DNA of 11,751 nucleotides from Gammaproteobacteria bacterium (GTDB taxonomy: Bacteria; Pseudomonadota; Gammaproteobacteria; Enterobacterales; GCA-2746155). The stretch is taken from positions 1 to 11,751 of the forward strand of contig JAAGZM010000358.1 of NCBI GenBank assembly GCA_024206355.1. The letters run 5' to 3'. The translations under genes and the position numbers were made by a program. This document shows, in pieces, positions 1 to 7,262 of this stretch. The notes under the pieces were generated by a model. It was not told where the DNA came from, made no database searches, and worked only from the letters and a program-made list of their open reading frames with translations. Every line of letters begins with the position of its first letter. The stretch's first letter is position 1.

Positions 1-125
1 AGGCTAGAAAACATCAACTGTTTCTGTCGCTCTTGATCATCTAATAACTGATCGAGGTGATTGTAATTATAGGTTCCCGCTTTTGAAGACAAAGTCTCCC
101 AGCTAGATAGTTTGTTGAGTAACAT
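1..125 (-). CDS. 5' end of a gene running off the window, possibly glucose-6-phosphate isomerase
   Basis: An open frame starts with ATG at 125 and continues without a stop to base 1, giving 41 residues that begin MLLNKLSSWETLSSKAG. A ribosome binding site (AGGAAG on the minus strand, 134-139) lies 8 bases before the ATG, which supports a real start. The pattern of an early Trp followed by Leu, then His-Leu-x-x-Leu-Leu-x-Asp-x-x-Arg around residues 24-33, resembles the N-terminus of glucose-6-phosphate isomerase (Pgi), where a W-x-x-L segment is followed by an L-(F/L)-x-x-D-x-x-R segment. This is a weak similarity over a variable region, so no gene symbol is given. The gene lies on the same strand as the nos cluster, but a 269-base gap and a promoter-like sequence suggest separate transcription. 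The rest of the protein is outside the window. Confidence 0.5.
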   Translation of the reverse strand, partial: MLLNKLSSWETLSSKAGTYNYNHLDQLLDDQERQKQLMFSS

Positions 126-188
126 ATTATTTGCTTCCTATGTGGCGCAATCCGTGAACCTGAAAATCATTTAAGGAGGTTTTGCATA

Positions 189-217
189 ATTTAACAAATG
201 AGTGTTGTCAGAGTCAA
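189..217 (-). promoter_or_regulatory. candidate sigma70 promoter for the left-edge gene
   Basis: On the minus strand TTGACT (212-217) is followed after 17 bases by TTAAAT (189-194), matching five of six bases of the -35 consensus and four of six of the -10 consensus. Transcription would start roughly 57 bases before the ATG at 125. It fits a separate transcript for the left-edge gene. In AT-rich DNA such matches arise often by chance. Confidence 0.35.
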
Positions 218-345
218 TTGCTTTCAACCTAGAATCCTCAGTTGGACGCGTTTGAATGTGTATTTTTTAGGCTTAGTGGCGCCGACTAGAAAGCCGTTCA
301 TAGTCATTCTATGTAAGGAATGAATTACAATGTCTACGATGGCTC

Positions 346-380
346 TATACCCAACCAGCTATAATTCAAGGTTGGGTATA
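346..380. repeat. perfect 11-bp inverted repeat after the last nos-cluster gene
   Basis: Arms TATACCCAACC (346-356) and GGTTGGGTATA (370-380) are exact reverse complements around a 13-base loop. The hairpin begins 14 bases after the stop codon of the gene ending at 395, the place where a transcript end would be expected. Neither side is followed by a T-run, so it is not a textbook intrinsic terminator. It could stabilise the 3' end of the operon mRNA or act with a factor-dependent stop. Confidence 0.6.
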
Positions 381-394
381 AGAGATTTCAGTGA

Positions 395-1498
395 CTACTT
401 TTTCTTGTCTTTATCAGGCCAAACAGCACCTTGCATAATCCAATAATAAATAAGCTCATTTTGTTTATCTGATAAAGGCCGCCCTTTTTGAGGCATTCTA
501 CGCTTATCAAAACTGGGCAAACTGGTTAATACATACAAAAGGCTTTTATCAGGATGATAAGGTGTCAAAATAGGTTTTTTACTTTCACCTCCACGATAAA
601 TAGCCATAGGTGAATCTAAGCGTAAGGCTCCTTTTTGCCTGGAAGGACCATGACAACGAAAACATTTTTTACCAATTAATGGATAAATATCTTTATAAAA
701 GTCAATTTTTCTAAAAGTTTTTGGTTCAGGTTTCACTTCAAGATTTTTTAAATCCTCTGAAATTGATTCATCATCACTATCAACCTTTTGTTCAATCTTA
801 GTTGTTTTTGTATTAGCAACGATCACAGGATCAGAAGCTAGAATATCATCAGTACTAGCAGTCTCAACTTCACTAGGGGTATTTATAATTTCAGTTAATA
901 ATTCTGTACCATGCACCATACTGCCACCAAAATGGCTACCAATGAGTAATGTAACAAAAGAAAAAAAGAGTGTAGTTTGATAAATAAGGGTAAACTTTTT
1001 ATTGCCTAATGTTTTTTTGAAAAAATAGTAACTGAGCAAAATACTAGTGGTTGCCAATAATTGTGCACCAACATGAAGATTAAGTAAGTGTTTATCTTCA
1101 CTCGAAAAAGAGAGTGTACTCATAAAGAATGTCCCAAAAATAACAGCAAGAACAGCCATAATACAACAGATCATATACATCGTATTTCGGTAGCGACGAT
1201 TATCCTGATTACCGTTTACAATGCCTATAAACTCAAGAAAACTCAACCATGCAATAAAGGCAATGGGGAAGTGAACAACAACTGGGTGTAAACCACCAAG
1301 AAGTAACATTCGATAGGGAATATTTTCTTTCAAAGATTGTTCCACATTTTGTAAACTAAAAATAATAGCCAGCTCACCAATCATGTCAAATAAAGACATT
1401 AAAGCAACAATAAACAAGCATACTAATAAATAATGGATAAACTTCCATTGATATTTATAAGTACCTACATTCATTTCGTTATTCTCAGAATTATTCAT
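395..1498 (-). CDS. membrane-anchored c-type cytochrome: DUF2231-like membrane part plus planctomycete-type cytochrome c domain
   Basis: This 367-residue protein is probably an inner-membrane heme protein of the nos cluster. The N-terminal half has about five hydrophobic segments (roughly residues 21-48, 69-93, 105-128, 140-160, 170-187). The second starts with LHPVVVHFPIA, the hallmark of DUF2231-type membrane domains. An acidic, Ser/Thr-rich linker (about 205-262) leads to a C-terminal domain with heme motif CFRCH (279-283), the following GALRLDS and GGES segments and RRMPQKG (Met335, probable axial ligand). That arrangement is typical of the planctomycete-type cytochrome c family (PSCyt1). 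A strong ribosome binding site, AAGGAG at 1504-1509, lies 5 bases before the ATG and only 34 bases after the nosR stop, so it is very likely co-transcribed. Domain assignment is by motif. A role passing electrons to or from NosR or NosZ is inference; a redox sensor is an alternative. Confidence 0.8.
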   Translation of the reverse strand: MNNSENNEMNVGTYKYQWKFIHYLLVCLFIVALMSLFDMIGELAIIFSLQNVEQSLKENIPYRMLLLGGLHPVVVHFPIAFIAWLSFLEFIGIVNGNQDNRRYRNTMYMICCIMAVLAVIFGTFFMSTLSFSSEDKHLLNLHVGAQLLATTSILLSYYFFKKTLGNKKFTLIYQTTLFFSFVTLLIGSHFGGSMVHGTELLTEIINTPSEVETASTDDILASDPVIVANTKTTKIEQKVDSDDESISEDLKNLEVKPEPKTFRKIDFYKDIYPLIGKKCFRCHGPSRQKGALRLDSPMAIYRGGESKKPILTPYHPDKSLLYVLTSLPSFDKRRMPQKGRPLSDKQNELIYYWIMQGAVWPDKDKKK

Positions 1499-1532
1499 TT
1501 TTTCTCCTTTGGCCTGAACATTATTACTCGGC

Positions 1533-3644
1533 CTACTTTTTTTGTTTTACAAACGGTTTTTTTTCAAAATCAATATGATAATGAAAACCTTTGCGCAACT
1601 TATAATCAGGGCATGGACTATGCCCTTTTAAATGACTCAAACAAACTAAACACAATGTACACTCTTTATGGTCAATTTCACCATTTTTCTTGATTGCATT
1701 ATATTCACAACCCTTGTAACAGGTATTACAGGTCAAACAAGTTGATGCTCTAGGTAACATAAAACGACTAAAGAAACTGGTAATAACAAAAAATGCACCC
1801 AGAGGACATATGTATCGGCAAAAAGGTTTTAAGTAAAAAAGTGATGCTAGAAGAATAAAAGCCCACCAACAAAATATGAAAACATCTTGAGTCCATGGCA
1901 AAACTGTAAATGTATATTTAAATGGTTCAATTTCTGCAATTACATAGCCCCATTCATTTGAAACAAATAAAAAGGAGAAAACAACAGCAATAAGAACACA
2001 ATATTTGACATACACAAGAGTACCATCCAGCCTCTCTGGTAGTTTTAATTTTTTTATACCTAGAAATTGACCAGCACGAAAAATCAATTCAGTTAGTGCA
2101 CCAAAGGGACACAGCCAACCACAATACATTCCACGGCCAAAAAACAAAATCAAAATAAAAGTACTAGTCCAAATTATGTAAATAACAGGGTCAGTTAAAA
2201 ACAAAGTAAATTCAATATCACCTTGAAAAAACTGAACCACAGTCAATACATTCACCACGGACAATTGACCATTTAAGTAAAAACCAAATATAATCACCGC
2301 GAAAATATAAAATAAATTTTGGAATTTTTTAATATTAGTCACTGATGTAATCTTACTCCGCCGAATAAGAGTAAAAACAGTCACAAACATCACTAGAAGA
2401 AAAATCGTTATAATAATTTCAAGCGGTTTATTCTTCCATGCTTTTAACCAGTAGGACTCAGCTTCTTCAGTAACCACTTTCTCTCTATGGTAAATTGACT
2501 CTGGGAGTCTAAAAGAAGATTTAAAACTTTTAAATTGACGTTTGTATGCAGACCCCATTTCATGCTGGCTAGCTAAAAAAATAAATTCAAAATCAATAGC
2601 CGGATTGAGCTTATCTTCAGGGGTAATAAAAATACCTCCTTCAGTAAACTTTGGAGCTGAGACTAAAGGGGATTGAGGCATATTTTCATAGTCACTGTCT
2701 CTAAAAATAGTAGCACTGGTTGAGCCTCCTTGCCCTTGCTCTAATCGAAAGCGGTCAAAGATCCCCCCTCTTGCAAAGCCTGAACCTTTAAATGATAAAT
2801 CCCCTAAACTAAATACAACCAAAATATGTGAATTTTCAGCTTTAGACTGCATATAATGCTTATACCGTCTTTCTCCCAGAAGGGCTTTCCCGATTTGAGG
2901 TGCATCTGCCAGTGTGTACCAGATATTGCTTAAAAGTTGATGTTCAGCACCTGGATCAAAGTCTGTGGATTTGATTTGTAATTGGCCAAATACTTTTTCA
3001 TCAATCATTTTGTCCCAAGTCCAAGCTTCAACTTCATTGATAAATTCACCTTTGTAGGCTTGGGGCTTAATCAATAAACCAAGATGCATTCCTAAGGCAG
3101 CTACACTTGTACGAATGGTTTCATTAATGACTAATGCAGTAACAGTGGCACCTGAGATGGCATCCACTTTTATTTGCTGTTTTTGGTTATTATCGCCAAA
3201 AGTAACCGGTTCATTAATATGATGGTTTTGATAAGGCTCAACAAAATCCGTTAAAGTGGATTCAGGCAAACCTATAAGAACAATCGGTTCTGAGTGCTCA
3301 ATAATTTTGACACTTTGATAAATACCTTCATTATCGATACCAATAATGATATTTATGGGTGTACCAGAGTAGCCTTTTAATGAAGTAATATCTTCTGATA
3401 AAACCAAATACCCAAGTGGCATTTCATCTTTACCAAATACCTTAAGATAAGGGGTATCTTTCAGAGGTTTAACAGATACTGCATTAGGGTAATTTTCAAT
3501 AAGTTCTTCATATTCAAGATCATTAATCAAATAGTCTGCATTGACCAAATTACAAGTAAAAAGATTAGTAAAGATACAGACAAAGAAAAACACTGAAGAA
3601 AGTATATTTATTTTTAACTTATTAATTAACGGTGTTATCGTCAT
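1533..3644 (-). CDS. nosR: NosR, membrane flavo-iron-sulfur protein for N2O reduction
   Basis: NosR is needed for nosZ expression and whole-cell N2O reduction and is thought to carry electrons from quinol towards NosZ. The 703-residue product has an N-terminal signal or anchor (about 10-36) and a periplasmic FMN-binding domain. Its covalent flavinylation motif DAISGAT (161-167) has Thr167 as the likely attachment site. Several transmembrane segments follow (about 407-427, 441-461, 483-503, 545-562, 588-606). Two polyferredoxin-type CxxxCP motifs are present (C508/C512 and C609/C613). The C-terminal cytoplasmic part has two cysteine clusters: C636, C639, C642, C646, and C662, C665, C668 with the last Cys at 678. 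The long final spacing is usual for NosR. The start is 3 bases after the nosL stop, with no clear independent ribosome site, so translation is probably coupled. The length matches the family (around 700 residues). Confidence 0.96.
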   Translation of the reverse strand: MTITPLINKLKINILSSVFFFVCIFTNLFTCNLVNADYLINDLEYEELIENYPNAVSVKPLKDTPYLKVFGKDEMPLGYLVLSEDITSLKGYSGTPINIIIGIDNEGIYQSVKIIEHSEPIVLIGLPESTLTDFVEPYQNHHINEPVTFGDNNQKQQIKVDAISGATVTALVINETIRTSVAALGMHLGLLIKPQAYKGEFINEVEAWTWDKMIDEKVFGQLQIKSTDFDPGAEHQLLSNIWYTLADAPQIGKALLGERRYKHYMQSKAENSHILVVFSLGDLSFKGSGFARGGIFDRFRLEQGQGGSTSATIFRDSDYENMPQSPLVSAPKFTEGGIFITPEDKLNPAIDFEFIFLASQHEMGSAYKRQFKSFKSSFRLPESIYHREKVVTEEAESYWLKAWKNKPLEIIITIFLLVMFVTVFTLIRRSKITSVTNIKKFQNLFYIFAVIIFGFYLNGQLSVVNVLTVVQFFQGDIEFTLFLTDPVIYIIWTSTFILILFFGRGMYCGWLCPFGALTELIFRAGQFLGIKKLKLPERLDGTLVYVKYCVLIAVVFSFLFVSNEWGYVIAEIEPFKYTFTVLPWTQDVFIFCWWAFILLASLFYLKPFCRYICPLGAFFVITSFFSRFMLPRASTCLTCNTCYKGCEYNAIKKNGEIDHKECTLCLVCLSHLKGHSPCPDYKLRKGFHYHIDFEKKPFVKQKK

Positions 3645-3647
3645 GCT

Positions 3648-4208
3648 TTATAATTTTTTCTTAATATGCATATTAGATACTTGACCAGTCATACTTTCCC
3701 GGTGCTGTTTTACCAAGCTATCCCATGTTGATAGCTCACCGCCATACTCCTTTTGCATTTGGATGCTGTCAGACTTTGACTGCAATGCAACAACAGGGTA
3801 TCCCATCACCATACGACGGTTAATTTTTGTCAAATAAGATGCATTTTTGTGATCAGTCCACTGATGTTGCTCAATGTCACTTATCAATGGATTGGTTTCT
3901 TTGTCTAACGTTTCCACCCAGATTTTAACAGGCTTTCCAAGTGGTGAAGGAATTTGATGGTAAGTCAACATATCGCCTATTGAACAAAAAAAGGCATGTT
4001 CACCATTACGATGCAAAATTTGTGCTCTTGGTGCAGGTTGATTCGCAATATACATTCCACAAATCGCACACTCATGTGATGAGTCAATTGCTTTTGGTTG
4101 ATAATGCTCAGATGTTTGAATTGTTGTATCATTATTTTCATTACATGCTGAAAGAAAAAATACAGAAAAACTGAAAATCAAAGAAATAATAATAGAAGAA
4201 AATCTCAT
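3648..4208 (-). CDS. nosL: NosL, copper-chaperone lipoprotein
   Basis: NosL is an outer-membrane or periplasmic lipoprotein that binds Cu(I) and delivers it for assembly of the NosZ copper-sulfur centre with NosDFY. The 186-residue product begins with a hydrophobic signal ending in the lipobox LSAC, with Cys22 as the lipidated residue. The family motif CAICGMYI carries Cys47, Cys50 and Met52. Later conserved-looking segments are HAFFCSIGDM (around 71-80), WTDH (117-120) and RRMVMGYPVVAL (131-142), all typical of NosL. The ATG shares one base with the nosY stop codon (TAATG), which indicates translational coupling. The length is usual for the family. Confidence 0.95.
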   Translation of the reverse strand: MRFSSIIISLIFSFSVFFLSACNENNDTTIQTSEHYQPKAIDSSHECAICGMYIANQPAPRAQILHRNGEHAFFCSIGDMLTYHQIPSPLGKPVKIWVETLDKETNPLISDIEQHQWTDHKNASYLTKINRRMVMGYPVVALQSKSDSIQMQKEYGGELSTWDSLVKQHRESMTGQVSNMHIKKKL

Positions 4209-5008
4209 TATCGAAGACTCTTACGATAGTTTAAAATAATGGCTGACATTGCAAATGGCCCGACAATCCAAACGCCCCATAACATAAATATTTGAGCTAC
4301 ACTTGGTGGTGACATAACCAATCCCAGTGATTGCAAAAATTCAGCATTAGCAAATTCATTCATTAATTGAATACGGTATAAACCTGCAGGGTTCATTAAG
4401 ATTAAAGAACTGGTAACTTGCGTTGATAATGAACCATCGGTGATCACCAATAGTCCTAATAAACCCAAATCAAAAAAGAAAACTAATAAAAACCAGAGTG
4501 TAATTACGATACTAATAGCAGTCGTCTGACGCTTTGCAAAAACTGAAATAGCAACACCTAAAGACAAAAAAGCAGCACCCAAACAAATAGTGGGCTCTAA
4601 TAAAGTTAATAAAGCCTGATTGTCCTCAAATTCTGCCGTATAAATTGCTAAGCCAAAACCAATTAAAATAGAGATTGTTAATGCCATAAATCGAGCAATA
4701 TATTTGCACAATAGTACTTCAACTCGATTAACTGGCAAAGATAAAATCAAGCGTAGACTATTACGTTCTCGTTCTCCAACAATGGCATCATGTCCTAAAA
4801 TTAAAGCAACCAAAGGAACAAATAATGTGGCCAGTGTAATCATACTGGCACCAGCAAGAACCAGTGAATTATCTGAACTGCCTTGTTGAGCGTAGTTGAC
4901 AATACCAATAGCCAAAAGCGTAAATAATATCGTGATGATAATGACCCACCGATCACGTAGGCGCTCTTTAAATTCATGTAAAATTAATGCTAATAAAACA
5001 TGAGGCAT
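4208..5008 (-). CDS. nosY: NosY, ABC-2 type permease of the NosDFY complex
   Basis: NosY is the membrane subunit of the NosDFY ABC complex that supports copper-sulfur centre assembly in NosZ. The 266-residue protein has six predicted membrane segments (about 22-39, 51-73, 105-124, 139-157, 163-190, 237-258). An amphipathic N-terminal stretch (HEFKERLRDRW, 11-21) and the cytoplasmic IVGERERNSLRLILSLPVNR segment (76-95) are typical of ABC-2 permeases of this group. The segment LMNPAGLYRIQLM (204-216) matches the conserved NosY periplasmic region. The start overlaps the nosF stop by one base (TGATG), with AAGGAA inside nosF as the ribosome site. Function is assigned from family resemblance and its place between nosF and nosL. 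Confidence 0.95.
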   Translation of the reverse strand: MPHVLLALILHEFKERLRDRWVIIITILFTLLAIGIVNYAQQGSSDNSLVLAGASMITLATLFVPLVALILGHDAIVGERERNSLRLILSLPVNRVEVLLCKYIARFMALTISILIGFGLAIYTAEFEDNQALLTLLEPTICLGAAFLSLGVAISVFAKRQTTAISIVITLWFLLVFFFDLGLLGLLVITDGSLSTQVTSSLILMNPAGLYRIQLMNEFANAEFLQSLGLVMSPPSVAQIFMLWGVWIVGPFAMSAIILNYRKSLR

Positions 5009-5925
5009 CAGATTTCCTTTTCCAGAATCATTTCATACACCTCATTTAATGCCGGTTCAGTCATACTAAATGTAGCAATGATGTTATTATATTGATGCCA
5101 AAGCTCGACCAATTGTTTCAACTGCTTTTGATCACTATAGATATTCAACTGATGTCTATGAAATTGATATGAAATATGCTCAAAGGTATCCAGTTGTTCT
5201 AAAAACTGTTGTTGTCTCATCTCTTTGTTGTCTGTTTTAAAAGTCACCGACATTCGATAAGGTATTCCTTGAGCATTTATTAAATTTTCTGGTGTATCAA
5301 AAACTTGTACTTTCCCTTGATTGATTACACATATATGCGACACTCTTTTTTCAAGCATGGTTAAGTCATGTGTTGCTAACAAAACAATCCTATTCTTTTC
5401 ACGCCATTCTTCCAAAATTGAGAATAATAACTTTAAACCATCTTTATCAAGTCCCGTAGTTGGCTCATCAAGAATGAGTAATTTAGGTTCATTCAATATT
5501 GCAATGCCTAAACCAAGACGTTGTTTCATACCACAAGAATAGTGCCTAGTTGCTTTTTTTGCAGCTTGGCTTAAACCAATTAGGGATAAAACCTCTTCAA
5601 CTCTTTGCTTTGAAACCCGCTTTGTTTTAGCAAAGAAACTCAGTATTTGCTTGCCTGATAAAGAGTCTACAAAGCTCAAACTTTCTGGCAAGTATCCCAT
5701 ATTAAGTTTAAAGTGATTATCAATCGATTTTTTTCTATCAATGAGAATACGACCTTTTGATGGTTTCACCATACCAAGAAAAATATCTAATAACGTAGAC
5801 TTACCAGCTCCGTTTGGGCCGGCAATCATTAAGACTTGCCCGCTGTGAACCTCAAAATTGACTTCATTTAAAATGATTTGCCCACCTAAAATCACATGAA
5901 TATTATTTAATGTAATGGTCTCCAT
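5008..5925 (-). CDS. nosF: NosF, ABC ATPase of the NosDFY complex
   Basis: NosF is the cytoplasmic ATPase that powers NosDFY, which works on sulfur or copper supply for the NosZ active site. In 305 residues it shows Walker A GPNGAGKST (36-44), a signature motif in the degenerate form YSCGMKQRL (129-137), Walker B LLILDEPTTGLD (149-160) and the switch histidine in LLATHD (His186). The Q-loop position reads GYLPES, with Glu where many ABC proteins have Gln; this is common among ABC-2 type exporter ATPases. About 85 residues after the ATPase core form a C-terminal extension, as in other NosF proteins. The ATG follows the nosD stop by 23 bases and I see only a weak ribosome site in that gap. The next gene, nosY, overlaps by one base. 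Confidence 0.96.
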   Translation of the reverse strand: METITLNNIHVILGGQIILNEVNFEVHSGQVLMIAGPNGAGKSTLLDIFLGMVKPSKGRILIDRKKSIDNHFKLNMGYLPESLSFVDSLSGKQILSFFAKTKRVSKQRVEEVLSLIGLSQAAKKATRHYSCGMKQRLGLGIAILNEPKLLILDEPTTGLDKDGLKLLFSILEEWREKNRIVLLATHDLTMLEKRVSHICVINQGKVQVFDTPENLINAQGIPYRMSVTFKTDNKEMRQQQFLEQLDTFEHISYQFHRHQLNIYSDQKQLKQLVELWHQYNNIIATFSMTEPALNEVYEMILEKEI

Positions 5926-5948
5926 TTAGCTGTTTATTGTATCCACAC

Positions 5949-7262
5949 TCATATTAAATTAACTCCAGGACGATGTATTTCCCTAAGTGCTTCTGGTATT
6001 TCAAGAATAGGTTTGTGGTCAATGATGGTTGCCGTTTTAAGGATCGCTAAACGTTGTTGCAAAAATGATAGTAACTCTAAAGATGGGCTTCTTAGGAGCA
6101 ATATGGTACTTGGAAAACGATAAATCAATTGTGCAAAAAAGCTATTAACTTCATAGGGGCGATCACCCAATTTATCCCCATTTTGATCCCATCCAAGATA
6201 ATCACTCCAAAAATTACCTCGATATTCTTGACCAATATTTAAGTTTTGGTTTGCAATATAAAGCACTTGTTGATGATTATTAAGAAAAACATTTTCAGAG
6301 ATCTTATTACGAACACTGCCCCCCCAAATTTTTGCACCAATGTCATTATTTTCAATCCAATTATGTTTAAAGGTATTATCTGCACTGGTGTAGACAAACA
6401 AGCCATCACCATTATTAATTAATACATTGGCAATAATTTGGCAATCTTCCGCATCTCGAACTAACATGCCATGCTGCTTATTGTCGTATGCAATATTTCC
6501 CACAATCTCTAATTCATGACTCTCCATAATGGCATATCCATGAGTATTATTATGACTGATATTACCTTCAAGGCGATTAGAATAAGAATACATATAGTGA
6601 ATGCCATAGCGAAGATGCGCACTCTCATTTTCTTTAATTAAACTGTTTTCTGTAACTGAGATATAAATACCATCTCGTGCTTTAGATATGTGATTGTTAC
6701 TAATGATCAATCCTGTACCATCAAACAAATGAATACCGTTTCCCAATTCAGAAGGCCTGGTATTAGGCTTTCCACTGATGGTGTTTTTATGCACGGTGAC
6801 CTGCTTACTTTTATTTACCCATATCCCAAAGGTACAGAGTGTCATGGTATTATTATGGATATTTGAGCCATTGGCATTTTTAGTCGTATACAAACAAGCA
6901 TGGGATTTTCTAAGGTTGGTTCCACTATCACTAATAGTCAGCCCAGAAACTTCAACATTCGGGGCATCAATTGTTACCACACGCCCCTGACCCAAACCAT
7001 TAATTTCAGTCTTATTAGCAATAATTTTAAGTGTTTTATTGATAATAATAGAGCCTGACCAAACCCCTGACTCTAAATAAAGTGTATCTCCAGCATTGGC
7101 TTGTTCTATAGTTTCTTGTAGGAGTTCAGTATTGATTTGAGTGGATTTTTCTTGGGGTGAAGCAATGTGCCTTTCTTTTGCCTGAAGGGTCTGCAAACAA
7201 ACAAAAGAAAATACCACACATAAATTGAAAACCAAGGCTTGTTTGGAGAAATGAGTTTTCAT
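5949..7262 (-). CDS. nosD: NosD, periplasmic beta-helix copper-maturation protein
   Basis: NosD is the periplasmic partner of NosFY and interacts with NosL and NosZ during assembly of the copper-sulfur centre. The 437-residue product has a signal peptide (about 1-28, hydrophobic core 10-24, likely cleavage after QAK or nearby). A long parallel beta-helix region follows (about 45-345) with repeated Asn-rich turns such as NGSNIHNNTM and SNRLEGNISHNNTHG, the CASH-type repeat of NosD. The diagnostic C-terminal motif is NFWSDYLGWDQNGDKLGDRPY-like (350-370), followed by a hydrophobic LLLRSPSLELLSFLQQ stretch and IIDHKPI. The ATG overlaps the stop of the upstream chemoreceptor gene by four bases (ATGA), and no separate ribosome site is visible, so its translation is probably coupled to that gene. 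Confidence 0.96.
   Translation of the reverse strand: MKTHFSKQALVFNLCVVFSFVCLQTLQAKERHIASPQEKSTQINTELLQETIEQANAGDTLYLESGVWSGSIIINKTLKIIANKTEINGLGQGRVVTIDAPNVEVSGLTISDSGTNLRKSHACLYTTKNANGSNIHNNTMTLCTFGIWVNKSKQVTVHKNTISGKPNTRPSELGNGIHLFDGTGLIISNNHISKARDGIYISVTENSLIKENESAHLRYGIHYMYSYSNRLEGNISHNNTHGYAIMESHELEIVGNIAYDNKQHGMLVRDAEDCQIIANVLINNGDGLFVYTSADNTFKHNWIENNDIGAKIWGGSVRNKISENVFLNNHQQVLYIANQNLNIGQEYRGNFWSDYLGWDQNGDKLGDRPYEVNSFFAQLIYRFPSTILLLRSPSLELLSFLQQRLAILKTATIIDHKPILEIPEALREIHRPGVNLI

Larger units (their letters stand above)
126..394. other. intergenic region with three successive inverted repeats
   Basis: This stretch separates the last gene of the nos cluster from the left-edge gene. 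I see no convincing gene in it. It contains three potential hairpins in a row: arms 270-277 with 285-295 (GGCTT/AAGCC outer stem, AGT/ACT inner stem, three-base bulge), arms 304-309 with 318-323 (TCATTC/GAATGA), and a perfect 11-base pair at 346-356 with 370-380. The part from about 240 to 345 is richer in GC dinucleotides than the flanking DNA. The left part (126-217) holds the ribosome binding site and promoter-like boxes of the left-edge gene. Confidence 0.6.

Noticed and set aside
241..295. Integron attC site, suggested by GTTGGAC at 241
   Set aside because: No matching RYYYAAC core at the proper partner position, and no integrase or gene cassettes nearby.
198..323. Plus-strand 41-codon ORF (MSVVRVNCFQ...) with AAGGAGG at 172-178
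   Set aside because: The Shine-Dalgarno-like run is 19 bases from the ATG, too far. The frame runs through the inverted repeats, and the peptide resembles nothing I recognise.
346..380. Intrinsic terminator of the nos operon
   Set aside because: The stem is perfect, but no T-run follows it on either strand, so it is listed only as an inverted repeat.
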